Shown: positions 44,474-53,828 of the stretch, piece after piece
Position numbering within the stretch: position 1 is the stretch's first letter
Layout of the letters: every line of letters starts with the position of its first letter
Assembly (NCBI RefSeq): GCF_030227115.1
Contig: NZ_JASSUA010000002.1
Span: 558,001-622,000 of the forward strand
Length of the DNA: 64,000 nucleotides
Source: Marinobacter sp. SS13-12
Lineage (GTDB): Bacteria > Pseudomonadota > Gammaproteobacteria > Pseudomonadales > Oleiphilaceae
Direction: 5' to 3'
Program-made: the position numbers and the translations under genes
Notes under the pieces: generated by a model
The model's input: the letters and a program-made list of their open reading frames with translations, nothing else
The model's database searches: none
Told to the model about the DNA's origin: nothing

Positions 44474-46648
44474 TCAGCGCGCCTGGGCCTGAGCGGTTAT
44501 CTGTTTGATGTCCAGGATGGAGGCCATGCGTTGATCCAGTTCCAGCATGTCGGCCATGATGTTGCCGCCTTCATGAACAATAAAGTCCATTTCCTCATCG
44601 GTGCTGTCCAGATCTGCTGCCTGTTGGTCCTGCCATTCGTCCAGCTCTTCCAGGCTGTCGAACGGGTCGCCACCATGAATCTCGCGGCGGGCATTGGCAA
44701 TGCTGAGGCGCGTACGTTCAATCTGTGACTGATATTCCTTGCGGTCGTCGATGTTGAGGCTGACGGACGTCTGCTCCCGCTGTTGCTTGAGAAATTCGAT
44801 TTCTTTCTGCAGCAACTGGAATTCCGGATGGTCTTCAAACCGGTTGTCGTGACGTGTGCGCAATTCGTCAATCACACTGCTGAAGTCAAAATAGCGGGTG
44901 TGGGGTACGGCTTCGATCTGGTCCCAGGGCAGGGCATGATCCAGGGCATCTTCACCGATGCGGGTCTTGTCCACTCTTGACGGGATCTCGATATCGGGAA
45001 TCACGCCCTTGTGTTGCGTGGAGCCGCCGGAAACCCGGTAGAACTTGCTCTGGGTGATCTTCAACTGGCCATGGTTCAGCGGGCGTACTGCCTGAACGGT
45101 GCCCTTGCCGAAGGTTTGGGAGCCTACTACCAGGCCCCGGCCATAATCCTGAATGGCGCCGGCAAAGATCTCTGATGCCGATGCACTCATGCGATTGACC
45201 AGAACCACCAGCGGGCCGTCGTAGGAAACCGAGGGGTCTTCGTCGTTCAGTACCTGCACGTCGTTATTGGAGTTGCGGATCTGAACGGTGGGGCCCTTTT
45301 CGATAAACAGGCCGACCAGGTCGTTGGCTTCGTGAAGAGCGCCGCCGCCGTTGTTGCGGAGGTCCATCACCACACCATCAATTCCTTCTGCCTTGAGCTC
45401 ATCGATCAGTTTGCGGACATCGCGGGTGGTGCTCTTGTAATTCGGGTCACCGTTCTGCATCGCCTTGAAATCGGCATAGAAGGTGGGAATGTGGATCACG
45501 CCGATGCGGAACGTGTCACTACCACGATCGAACTCAATCACTTCGCTGCTGGCGCTTTGCTCTTCCAGCTTCACCTTGTCGCGCTTGATGGCGATGGTCT
45601 CGGTGACGGTTTCATCCGGGGCGTCAGCGGGAATAACTTCGAGGGTAACGGTCGACTCACGGGGACCACGAATCAGGTCCACCACTTCATCGAGGCGCCA
45701 GCCGATAACGTTTACGGCCTTGCTCTCATCTTCCTGTTTGACCGACACAATGCGGTCCGCTGGCTCAAGCTGGCCCTGCTTGGATGCTGGCCCGCCGGGT
45801 ACCAGGCGGACCACTTTGGTGTACTCGTTGTCTGACTGCAACACGGCGCCAATGCCTTCCAGCGAAAGGCTCATGTTGATGTTGAAGTTCTCGGAGGTGC
45901 GCGGTGAGAAGTACGACGTGTGCGGGTCCCACATGCCGGCAAAGGCATTCATATAGGCCTGGAAGGCATCCTCACTGCGGGCCTGGTAGGCACGCTTCAG
46001 TTGGCCTTCGTAGCGGCGGCGCAGAGCATCTTCAATGCCTTCATCATCAGTTCCGTTGAGGCGCTGGGCGAGCACAGCGTTCTTGATTCTCTTCACCCAC
46101 AAGGCATCCAGCGCTTCCTTGTCGGCTTCCCAATTCGCCTCGGACCGGTCCAGCAGGATGCTTTCAGCGGCTTCGAAGTCGAGCTTGTCGATACCTTCAT
46201 CGACAATTGCCAGGGCGAACTCAAGGCGTTGGATAATGCGTTGCTGCACCAGGTTGTAGATATCGAAGCCGGGCTGTAGCTGGCCGGTTTTGAGGGCCGA
46301 GCCAAGCCCCAGCCGTACGGCGTTGAAGTTCTCGATGTCTTTTTGCGTCAGGTAGATGCGCTGACCGTCGAGGTATTCCAGGTAGGCATCAAACACGTCT
46401 CCGGACAGAGAGTCGTTGATGCTCATGTCGCGGAAGTGGGTAAATTGTAATTGCCGCGCGATCAGGATGTTCGCCCTGGCTTGTTCCACGGTCGGGGACA
46501 CAGGCTCGTAGACTTTGTCAGTATCCACCTTGGCCGAGACTGGCAGGGTGAGCGCCAGCATCAGGGTCAGGACGGCTGCCTGTTTGCCGGCTCTGCCGCC
46601 CTTGCCGGAGTTGCTGCAACGGCTGATAAATCGTTCCGCGATGCTCAT
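44474..46648 (-). CDS. prc: Tail-specific protease Prc
   Basis: A 724-aa periplasmic C-terminal processing peptidase. A signal peptide (LTLMLALTLPVSA) is followed by an N-terminal helical domain, a PDZ domain (about residues 240-330, LVPGGPASKQGQLEPADRIVSV) and the S41 catalytic domain with Ser in MSASASEIFAGAI and Lys in SQTFGKGTVQ. A DUF3340-type C-terminal domain closes it. It cleaves nonpolar C-termini of periplasmic proteins and peptidoglycan hydrolases. Confidence 0.96.
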   Translation of the reverse strand: MSIAERFISRCSNSGKGGRAGKQAAVLTLMLALTLPVSAKVDTDKVYEPVSPTVEQARANILIARQLQFTHFRDMSINDSLSGDVFDAYLEYLDGQRIYLTQKDIENFNAVRLGLGSALKTGQLQPGFDIYNLVQQRIIQRLEFALAIVDEGIDKLDFEAAESILLDRSEANWEADKEALDALWVKRIKNAVLAQRLNGTDDEGIEDALRRRYEGQLKRAYQARSEDAFQAYMNAFAGMWDPHTSYFSPRTSENFNINMSLSLEGIGAVLQSDNEYTKVVRLVPGGPASKQGQLEPADRIVSVKQEDESKAVNVIGWRLDEVVDLIRGPRESTVTLEVIPADAPDETVTETIAIKRDKVKLEEQSASSEVIEFDRGSDTFRIGVIHIPTFYADFKAMQNGDPNYKSTTRDVRKLIDELKAEGIDGVVMDLRNNGGGALHEANDLVGLFIEKGPTVQIRNSNNDVQVLNDEDPSVSYDGPLVVLVNRMSASASEIFAGAIQDYGRGLVVGSQTFGKGTVQAVRPLNHGQLKITQSKFYRVSGGSTQHKGVIPDIEIPSRVDKTRIGEDALDHALPWDQIEAVPHTRYFDFSSVIDELRTRHDNRFEDHPEFQLLQKEIEFLKQQREQTSVSLNIDDRKEYQSQIERTRLSIANARREIHGGDPFDSLEELDEWQDQQAADLDSTDEEMDFIVHEGGNIMADMLELDQRMASILDIKQITAQAQAR

Positions 46649-46842
46649 AAGCTTGTGTACCTGACGGTGGGTGGCGATACGGTTGACAAAAAAGGGGTCA
46701 GCGGATATCGCCCGATTGACTCATGGTTTTATTGTAGGCAAGCGCAGGTGCGGTTGCCATAGCGATGAAGTATCGGTTCGTGACAATCTGTCCATGGAGT
46801 GGGCAGGTTCGTAAACGGGAAAGCTCTCAGGCAAGGCAGGAG

Positions 46843-46875
46843 CCCTTGCCGGAGCGTAAAGGGCTCCGGCAAGGG
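46843..46875. terminator. Perfect 13-bp stem-loop past the fadB-like gene
   Basis: CCCTTGCCGGAGC and GCTCCGGCAAGGG flank a 7-base loop. It follows the stop of the minus-strand beta-oxidation gene by about 10 bp. There is no T-run on either side, so it is a likely terminator or mRNA-stabilising hairpin rather than a canonical one. Confidence 0.55.
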
Positions 46876-46885
46876 AAGGCGGGGG

Positions 46886-49036
46886 TCAGATGAAGTTTTT
46901 GTTGGATTCTGCATTTTCCAGCAACAGGGCCGGTGGCGTGAAACGCTCACCAAATCGCTCCGCGAGATTTTTTGCCCGTTCTGCGAAGGCTCTCACACCA
47001 TACTGGTTGATAAACTGGATGGCGCCGCCGGTCCAGGGCGCAAAGCCGATACCGAAAATGCTGCCGATATTGGCATCTTCTACCGTGCGGAGTACGCCTT
47101 CCTCGAGGCAGCGAACGGTTTCAATTGCCTGGATGAACAGAATGCGGTCTTTCAGGTCTTGCAGCTCCGTAGTCCGGGCCTTTTCCTGATCCACAAACAG
47201 GTTTTCCAGTTCCGGCCACAGGTGTTTCTTGCCGGAGTCGGGATAGTCATAGAACCCGGCACCGGCAGCCTTGCCCTTGCGGTTGTGGCTGCCGACCATC
47301 TGGTCGATCACTGCCTCCGCCGGGTGCGCCTTCCAGGTTTTACCGGCGGCTTCCGTGTCCTTTTTACTCTGGTCACGGATGTGCTGCATCAGGGTCATGC
47401 TGACTTCATCCGAGATCGCCAGCGGCCCCACAGGCATGCCGGCCAGAACACCCGCGTTCTCGATGCTGGAAGGGTGAATGCCTTCGCCCAGCATGGCGAT
47501 GCCTTCATTCACGAAGGTGCCGAAGACCCGGGAGGTGAAGAATCCACGGCTGTCGTTCACGACAATGGGAATCTTGCCGATCTGCTGGACATAATCAAAG
47601 GCACGGGCCAGGGTCTCATCGGAGGTTTTGGCGCCCACGATGATTTCCACCAGCTGCATCTTGTCCACCGGGGAGAAGAAGTGCAGGCCAATGAAATTGG
47701 CCGGGTTGGTTGACGCTTCCGCAAGCTGTGTAATGGGAATGGTGGAGGTGTTGGACGCAAAGATGCCGTTGTTGACCAGCTTCGCTTCCGCTTCCTGAGT
47801 CACCTTTGCCTTCAGTTCGCTGTCTTCGAACACGGCTTCGATGACGAGATCGCAATCTTCAAGATCGTCGGCGGAGCCGGTGGCCTTGATGCGGTTCAAT
47901 ACCCCGGTTTTCTGCTCTTCGGTCATACGCCCGCGGCTGACTTTCTTCGCCAGCAGCTTCTCGGAATAGGCTTTGCCCTTTTCGGAGTTTTCCGTGGAAA
48001 CGTCCTTGAGCACCACGTCAATACCGCGAGTGGCGGTAGAATAGGCAATGCCGGCGCCCATCATGCCGGCACCGAGAACGCCCACCTTGCGGAAGGTTTC
48101 CTTTTCCACGCCTGCGGGCCGGCTTTCACCGGCATTCACCGCATTGAGCTGGAACCAGAAGGTGCCGGTCATGTTCTTGGCGACCTGGCCGGTAACCAGC
48201 TCTGCAAAATAACGGGTTTCGATCAGACTGGCGTTATCAAAGTCCACCTGCGCACCTTCTACGGCCGCGGACAGGATACGCTCCGGTGCGGGGTAGCAGC
48301 CTTTGGTCTTCTGCTTCAGCATCGCCGGAGCGATGGCCAGTTTCTGTGCCATGGCCGGGTGATGGGGGGCTCCGCCGGGGAATTTGAAGCCTTTCTGGTC
48401 CCAGGTCTGCTGGCATTTCGGGTTGGCTTCGATAAAGGCCCGGGCTTTCGCCATCATGTCATCGGCGGAGGAGGCCAGTTCATCGACAATACCGGCCTTG
48501 AGCGCGGCTTTCGGGTTCACCTTTTTGCCTTCCATCAGGAAAGGGAAGGCAGCCTCGAGGCCGATCATCCGGGGCAGCCGCTGGGTGCCGCCACCGCCAG
48601 GAAGCAGGCCCAGGGTGACTTCAGGCAGGCCCAGCTGGATCTTGTCGTCATCCATCACCACGCGGTGGTGGCAGGCCAGGCAGATTTCCAGACCGCCGCC
48701 CAGGGCGGAGCCGTTGATGGCCGCGACAATGGGCCTGCCGCTGGTTTCCAGTGCGCGCATTTCAGCTTTGAGGCCGTTAACCATGTCTTCAAAGGCTGCT
48801 GCGTCTTCCCGCGTGACCTTGTGAAGTTCTTTCAGGTCGCCGCCGGCAAAGAAGGTTTTCTTGGCGGATGTAATGATAATGCCGCGAATGTTGTCGAGAT
48901 CAGTTTTAACCTTGCCCACGGTCTCCGTCAGCCCCGTGCGGAAGTCGGCGTTCATGGTGTTCGCGGACTGGCCGGGCATGTCGATGGTCAGGGTCAGGAT
49001 CTGGTCTGAACCCAGGTCGTAGTGAATGGCGCTCAT
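46886..49036 (-). CDS. Enoyl-CoA hydratase/3-hydroxyacyl-CoA dehydrogenase (FadB/FadJ type)
   Basis: A 716-aa multifunctional beta-oxidation alpha subunit. The N-terminal crotonase domain has NGSALGGGLEICLACHHRV and LPEVTLGLLPGGGGTQRLPR, with both hydratase Glu positions. The dehydrogenase domain, from about residue 315, has GAGMMGAGIA, the catalytic His in IGLHFFSPVDKMQLVEI, and DSRGFFTSRV. It lies 32 bp after a thiolase gene on the same strand, together forming a complete beta-oxidation pair. It is closer to the FadJ-like acyl range than to classical FadB by its short linker, but this is a guess. Confidence 0.93.
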   Translation of the reverse strand: MSAIHYDLGSDQILTLTIDMPGQSANTMNADFRTGLTETVGKVKTDLDNIRGIIITSAKKTFFAGGDLKELHKVTREDAAAFEDMVNGLKAEMRALETSGRPIVAAINGSALGGGLEICLACHHRVVMDDDKIQLGLPEVTLGLLPGGGGTQRLPRMIGLEAAFPFLMEGKKVNPKAALKAGIVDELASSADDMMAKARAFIEANPKCQQTWDQKGFKFPGGAPHHPAMAQKLAIAPAMLKQKTKGCYPAPERILSAAVEGAQVDFDNASLIETRYFAELVTGQVAKNMTGTFWFQLNAVNAGESRPAGVEKETFRKVGVLGAGMMGAGIAYSTATRGIDVVLKDVSTENSEKGKAYSEKLLAKKVSRGRMTEEQKTGVLNRIKATGSADDLEDCDLVIEAVFEDSELKAKVTQEAEAKLVNNGIFASNTSTIPITQLAEASTNPANFIGLHFFSPVDKMQLVEIIVGAKTSDETLARAFDYVQQIGKIPIVVNDSRGFFTSRVFGTFVNEGIAMLGEGIHPSSIENAGVLAGMPVGPLAISDEVSMTLMQHIRDQSKKDTEAAGKTWKAHPAEAVIDQMVGSHNRKGKAAGAGFYDYPDSGKKHLWPELENLFVDQEKARTTELQDLKDRILFIQAIETVRCLEEGVLRTVEDANIGSIFGIGFAPWTGGAIQFINQYGVRAFAERAKNLAERFGERFTPPALLLENAESNKNFI

Positions 49037-49068
49037 ATTCGTTTCTCCTCTCAGAATCAGTGGTCGGC

Positions 49069-50277
49069 TCAGACGCGCTCAATGATGGTGGCAATACCCA
49101 TTCCGCCACCCACACACAGGGTGGCCAGGCCGTAGCGCAGTTCTCTCCGCTCCAGTTCGTCGAGCAGGGTGCCCAGAATCATGGCACCGGTGGCACCCAG
49201 GGGGTGGCCCATGGCGATGGCGCCGCCGTTAACGTTCACTTTCTCGTCGGGAACCGACAGTTCCTTCTGGAAGCGCATGACCACGGAGGCAAAGGCTTCG
49301 TTCACTTCAAACAGGTCAATCTGGTCCGCCGTCATGCCAGCTTTTTCCAGTGCCTTGCGGGCCGCCGGCGCAGGTCCGGTCAGCATGATGGTGGGGTCGG
49401 TACTGGTGACCGCAGTTGCCAGGATGCGAGCGCGTGGTTTGAGCCCCATGGCCTTGCCCTTGGCTTCGCTGCCGATCAGCATGGCGGTCGCACCATCGAC
49501 GATGCCGGAAGAGTTGCCGGCGTGGTGGACGTGATTGATCTTCTCCACGTAGTGGTATTTTTCCCGGGCGACTCCGTCAAAGCCCATCTCGCCCATCATC
49601 TGGAACGAGGGCTTGAGGCCGGACAGGGATTCCACCGTGGTGTTGCCGCGCACATGTTCGTCGCGGTCCAGGATCATCACACCATTCTGGTCGGTAATAG
49701 GAATGATGGATTTGGAAAAATAACCCTTTTCCCAGGCGTTGGCCGCCTTCTGCTGGGATCTCACGGCAAATCCGTCCACGTCTTCCCGGGTGAAGCCCTC
49801 CAGGGTGGCGATCAGGTCCGCGCCGATGCCCTGGGGCATGAAGCCGGTATGCAGGTTGGTGGCCGGGTCGGTTGCCCAGGCGCCGCCATCGGACCCCATG
49901 GGTACCCGGGACATGGCCTCGACACCACCAGCAACAACCAGGTCTTCCCAGCCGGAACGCACCTTCATGGCGGCCAGGTTGACGGCCTCAAGACCGGAAG
50001 CGCAAAAGCGGTTGAGCGTGACGCCAGCCACCACTTCGTCCCAGTCCGCTGCCAGGGCGGCAGTTTTGGCAATATCCGCGCCCTGGTCGCCAACCGCAGT
50101 GACACAGCCCATGACGATATCGTCAACCTGGGCGGTGTCCAGGCTGTTTCTTTCCTGCAGTGCCTTGAGCACGGTGGTCAGCAGCGAGATGGGTTTGACG
50201 CTGTGCAGGGAACCGTCTTTCTTGCCGCGTCCACGTGGCGTGCGAACGGCATCGAAGATATAGGCTTCGGTGGTCAT
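49069..50277 (-). CDS. Acetyl-CoA C-acyltransferase (thiolase)
   Basis: A 402-aa thiolase with acyl-accepting Cys in [20 protein letters not shown], catalytic His in GHPLGATGA and Cys in [10 protein letters not shown]. It would cleave 3-ketoacyl-CoA in beta-oxidation. It is the first gene of the pair with the hydratase/dehydrogenase. Palindromes lie upstream of its start. The short CASGLEA motif fits the FadA/FadI-type group. Confidence 0.95.
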   Translation of the reverse strand: MTTEAYIFDAVRTPRGRGKKDGSLHSVKPISLLTTVLKALQERNSLDTAQVDDIVMGCVTAVGDQGADIAKTAALAADWDEVVAGVTLNRFCASGLEAVNLAAMKVRSGWEDLVVAGGVEAMSRVPMGSDGGAWATDPATNLHTGFMPQGIGADLIATLEGFTREDVDGFAVRSQQKAANAWEKGYFSKSIIPITDQNGVMILDRDEHVRGNTTVESLSGLKPSFQMMGEMGFDGVAREKYHYVEKINHVHHAGNSSGIVDGATAMLIGSEAKGKAMGLKPRARILATAVTSTDPTIMLTGPAPAARKALEKAGMTADQIDLFEVNEAFASVVMRFQKELSVPDEKVNVNGGAIAMGHPLGATGAMILGTLLDELERRELRYGLATLCVGGGMGIATIIERV

Positions 50278-50311
50278 TTCCTGTCCTCTGTTGGTCTTTG
50301 ACTCGGGAAGA

Positions 50312-50383
50312 GCATTTCAAATGCCTAACCATAGCGGTTTGCGGCCTCGATGCGTAATGACGTGCGCTGCCAATCCCATTGGC
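50312..50383. promoter_or_regulatory. Two palindromes ahead of the beta-oxidation operon and comFB-like gene
   Basis: GCATTT-C-AAATGC at 50312-50324 and GCCAAT-CCC-ATTGGC at 50369-50383 lie in the 191-bp divergent intergenic region. Both arms are perfect. They are candidate operators for one or both genes; neither matches an operator I can name. Confidence 0.45.
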
Positions 50384-50468
50384 GAAAGTGCTCACGCCGG
50401 TCATGACATTTCGTGCCGGTGGATCTATGTTGTAGGCAGAGACTGATAGCAAAAGCAGGAGTAAGACG

Positions 50469-50735
50469 ATGTCCCTGAGAGATGCCATTGATAACTTTTA
50501 CGAGCCGCTGGTTGCCGAGGCCATTGATGAAACCAGGGAGGAGGATGACAGCCAGGATTTTCTGGCGGATGTGATGTGCGTGGCACTGAACCGGCTACCC
50601 GCAAAATACTATCGTCACAGCATCGACATGATGTTCTATCTTGCCGACGGGGAGCTCGAAGGCATGAAAAAACACGCCCTGACCGCCGTGCAGGAGGCCA
50701 GGGCGTTTGTTAAAAGCCATAAACGGGACGATTAA
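50469..50735 (+). CDS. ComFB-family protein
   Basis: An 88-aa protein with ComFB features: NFYEPLVAEAIDE, then DVMCVALNRLPAKYYRHSIDMMF, matching the family's cysteine/ALNRLPP pattern. Family members in other bacteria have been linked to cyclic-dinucleotide binding and competence. The function here is open. The last four bases overlap the convergent DUF349 gene. Confidence 0.78.
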   Translation: MSLRDAIDNFYEPLVAEAIDETREEDDSQDFLADVMCVALNRLPAKYYRHSIDMMFYLADGELEGMKKHALTAVQEARAFVKSHKRDD

Positions 50736-53209
50736 CCCTTACGCCCCAGCACAGCCTCCAGTGCTCGCCCAAGGCGCAGGGCCAGGGGCTCGCTCGCCAC
50801 ATCCACTGGTTGCACAACGCACCAGTTTGCAACCAGCATTTCCAGTTGCTGTGACTTGTCGTTGTCGGACGCCGAGTTACCCATCCCTTCGGCAAGTCGC
50901 TGAACCTGGATCTCCATACGGCGGCCCTGGTCTTCGTCCGGGGAGGGAACCTCCGCCAGTATTTCGGCGCGGATAACCAGTTCTACGGGGTCCGGTTGCC
51001 CCACATTCGCGGCGAGCCCGGCCCAGTGGTCAGGCAATGCATTGCTGTCCAGGGTGCTGGTGCTTCTGGCCGTTATCCAGTGCTTCCAGGTTTCAATCTG
51101 CTCCTGCAATTGGCGGTTGGAGGCAAGCGCGGAAAGTCGGCTGCGTTCGTTGCTGACCTGTTCCCTGGTCCCCGCTGACAGAGGCTCGCTCTTGAGAGTA
51201 TCCAGCTCGGTCAGGGTAGCCTGCAAGGTATCGATGCCTGCATCGGCGCCCAGCGAACTGCTGGCGGCAAGCACCGGTTCCGCTTTTTCATCCGCCTCCC
51301 GGGCAAGTTGTTCCTGTTCATTCTTGTGGGCATCGCGGCGCGCAAAAATCTGGTCGCAGGCCTTGCGAAACGCCTGCCACAGTTTCCGGTCTTCACGATG
51401 ACGGGTGATGCCGATGCTGGTCCACTCGCTTTGCAGGGATTTGGCCTGGTTCATGGCCTCACCAAGGGGCTCGTGATCAATCAGGGCCTCCGCACGTTCC
51501 ACAATTCCCTGTTTGAGCGCTTCATTTTTCTTGCGCTCTTCGTCCAGGGGCTGTTCCAGTTGTTTGAGCAGGTCATCGAACTGTTTCTGTACCGGGCGGT
51601 TGTCACGGAATTCTACCGGCCAGGCCGCTTTCCACTCTTCCCGGGCGGTCTGATGGATGCGTTCGGCGGCTTTCCAGTCGATGGCGTGCCAGTCCGCATT
51701 GTCGAGGAAGGTGCGGAGTTGCTCGCAAATTGTTTTACGGGTCTCAAGGTTTGCTTTCTTCAGGCCGGATTTTGCAGAGAAATAGGCCTTGCAGGGCTCA
51801 TAGGCCAGATCCGAGGCCTGCTTGAAGCGTGACCACAAGTCGCGGTCCGATGAGCCGCCAAGGTCGCGCCATTCGTTCTGCAGTTCCTTGATTCGTTCGG
51901 CTTTGGCTTCCGGTTCTATCGGTTGCTCTGCCAGATACTCCATTTGCTCACACAGGGAAATCTGTTTGGGGCGGGTTGCAAAGCCCTGCCAGTCGGTCAG
52001 TTCCCGGAGCTGCCCGCCCAGAAGGTGAATTCTCGGCTGCAAGGGTTTGCTGTGACGGTGGTCCAGACGTTTGAGCGCCTGTTGCGCGGCCTTGAAAAGC
52101 TGGCGGGATTCCTTCAGCTGTTTGGCTTCCAGGGCAGCGTCCAGCTTGTCCAGCGTCTGTCGCAACGAATCGGCCAGGTGTTTCTGCTCTGCGGTGTCCG
52201 GCTTTTCGGTTTTTGCCGGGCGGGGCTTGCCGGCGATACGGTAAAGGGCGTCCAGCAGGGAGGGACGACGGAAGTCCTTTGGCCACTCTACAGCTTCCAG
52301 GATCTCCCTGGCCTTGCTGGTGGCTGTCTCATCCTCGGGGTCACCTTCGGCAGGGGTCTGCAGTGCGATGACCTCTTCCCGATGCTGGCCCAGGCGTTTG
52401 ACGGCGGAAATATAGGCTCGCAGTGACTGCATCAGGTTCTCGTAGGATTTCTGTTCCTGCTTGTCGACCTGGGTGTCCCGGGTTGCTTCCAGCCAGCGGT
52501 TTTCCTGGGTTTTCTGCAGGGCGTCGAGGGAGGCCAGAGAAGGCTCCAGGTCCGGATCCTGCTGTTTCAGTTCATCAAGGGTGCTCTCCAGCAGGGACAG
52601 GGTTTCCGCTCGCTGGCTCCGCTGCTCCTGCTGTTGCTTGAGCAGTTCTTTTTCAGCGTGCATATCATGGAGGCGTTCACGGCACTGGTGCACTGCCTGC
52701 AAAAAATCGGTGGTCTGCTCCCGGGAGGCCCGGGACTCAACGTCGGCCCATTTCTGCAGCAGAGCTTCCAGGCGGGCTTCATACAGTTTCGTGTCGTCAC
52801 TGCGTGCCTGTTCGGTGGCATTGCGCACCAGTGTCTGTATGGTTTCGGCCAGTTTCCGTTGCTGCTCCTCTTCATCACGAATGTGCTGGAGCTTCTGGCG
52901 TACCACCTGGTAGACCCCTTTGTCCTTTCCCTTGGCAAGCTTCTGGACACGTTGCAGCGCGGCTTTGTCGGCCAACGCTTCGGCAGCTTCAACACGGATG
53001 CCGGCCGTCATGCCGACGGTTGCCAGCTCTTCAAGCTGAGCTTCGGAGGGTGCGGACTTGAGCATCTTTGCCTGCTGCTCACGTTTGTCGTCCTGTCTGC
53101 TCACCTTTTCCAGGTCTTCAGGCGTCGGTTCCCGTCGAACTGCAGCAGCAGGAGGCGGCGTTGTGTTGGCCTTGCGGGTTCTGAACAGTTTCTGGATGAA
53201 TGCAGCCAT
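50732..53209 (-). CDS. DUF349 repeat protein
   Basis: An 825-aa, highly charged, alpha-helical protein made of repeated DUF349-like units. Examples are EWRDLGGSSDRDLWSRFKQASDLAY and EWTSIGITRHREDRKLWQAFRKACDQIFARRDAHKNEQ. Long predicted coiled coils lie between them. There is no membrane segment. AAAGGG precedes ATG 53209. The molecular role is not established. It is convergent with the ComFB-family gene and divergent from recX. Confidence 0.9.
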   Translation of the reverse strand: MAAFIQKLFRTRKANTTPPPAAAVRREPTPEDLEKVSRQDDKREQQAKMLKSAPSEAQLEELATVGMTAGIRVEAAEALADKAALQRVQKLAKGKDKGVYQVVRQKLQHIRDEEEQQRKLAETIQTLVRNATEQARSDDTKLYEARLEALLQKWADVESRASREQTTDFLQAVHQCRERLHDMHAEKELLKQQQEQRSQRAETLSLLESTLDELKQQDPDLEPSLASLDALQKTQENRWLEATRDTQVDKQEQKSYENLMQSLRAYISAVKRLGQHREEVIALQTPAEGDPEDETATSKAREILEAVEWPKDFRRPSLLDALYRIAGKPRPAKTEKPDTAEQKHLADSLRQTLDKLDAALEAKQLKESRQLFKAAQQALKRLDHRHSKPLQPRIHLLGGQLRELTDWQGFATRPKQISLCEQMEYLAEQPIEPEAKAERIKELQNEWRDLGGSSDRDLWSRFKQASDLAYEPCKAYFSAKSGLKKANLETRKTICEQLRTFLDNADWHAIDWKAAERIHQTAREEWKAAWPVEFRDNRPVQKQFDDLLKQLEQPLDEERKKNEALKQGIVERAEALIDHEPLGEAMNQAKSLQSEWTSIGITRHREDRKLWQAFRKACDQIFARRDAHKNEQEQLAREADEKAEPVLAASSSLGADAGIDTLQATLTELDTLKSEPLSAGTREQVSNERSRLSALASNRQLQEQIETWKHWITARSTSTLDSNALPDHWAGLAANVGQPDPVELVIRAEILAEVPSPDEDQGRRMEIQVQRLAEGMGNSASDNDKSQQLEMLVANWCVVQPVDVASEPLALRLGRALEAVLGRKG

Positions 53210-53360
53210 GGGGTTACCCTTTGATATTGAAACCAGTTCCCGGTGCCGGCAAAGTATGCCTGCACCGACCATCGGCCTTATCCGGTGTTCCGGATGCCGG
53301 GTACGATTATCGAGTGGGGGCTAGTCTAGCGTTTTGTCGGCAACTGCGGGAAGAGTCAGA

Positions 53361-53828
53361 ATGGGAAAAGCATCAAATCAGGATGATCAGGATTACAAGG
53401 CCCGCTCCGCTGCGTTGCGGCTGTTGGCCCGCAGGGAACACAGCCGGCTCGAATTGTCCCTGAAGCTCAGGCAGAGGAAGATCGAATCCGACGTAATAGA
53501 GCGGGTTCTGGATGACTATGAGGCGGAAGGCTGGTTGAGCGATGAGCGATTTGCCGATGTCTATGCGCGTCAGCGAATGGACCTGGGGTACGGGCCGCTC
53601 AGGATTCTGGCGGAGCTCCAGCAACGGGGCATTCACACAACACCGGATTGTCTCCGTGAGTTGACCGATGCCGACTGGGTCGAACGGGCCACGCTGCTGC
53701 GGGAGAAGCGGTTCGGTCTGAGTGATATCAGTGAAGACTGGGATGAAAAGGTACGCCAGGCACGGTTTCTGGCAAGAAGGGGATTTGCTTCCGATCAGGT
53801 CGAGTCGGCGCTGGAGCGGCGTTTATAG
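53361..53828 (+). CDS. recX: Regulatory protein RecX
   Basis: A 155-aa RecX with repeated three-helix units: ALRLLARREHSRLELSLKLRQR, VLDDYEAEGWLSDERFADVYARQRM and RFLARRGFASDQVESALE. RecX caps RecA filaments. ATG 53361 after GGGAAGAG is chosen; the frame also opens at a TTG 27 bases upstream. recA, its common neighbour, is not adjacent here. It overlaps the convergent mltF by six bases. Confidence 0.94.
   Translation: MGKASNQDDQDYKARSAALRLLARREHSRLELSLKLRQRKIESDVIERVLDDYEAEGWLSDERFADVYARQRMDLGYGPLRILAELQQRGIHTTPDCLRELTDADWVERATLLREKRFGLSDISEDWDEKVRQARFLARRGFASDQVESALERRL

Noticed and set aside
49060..50301. 413-aa plus-strand frame
   Set aside because: Antisense shadow of the thiolase gene.
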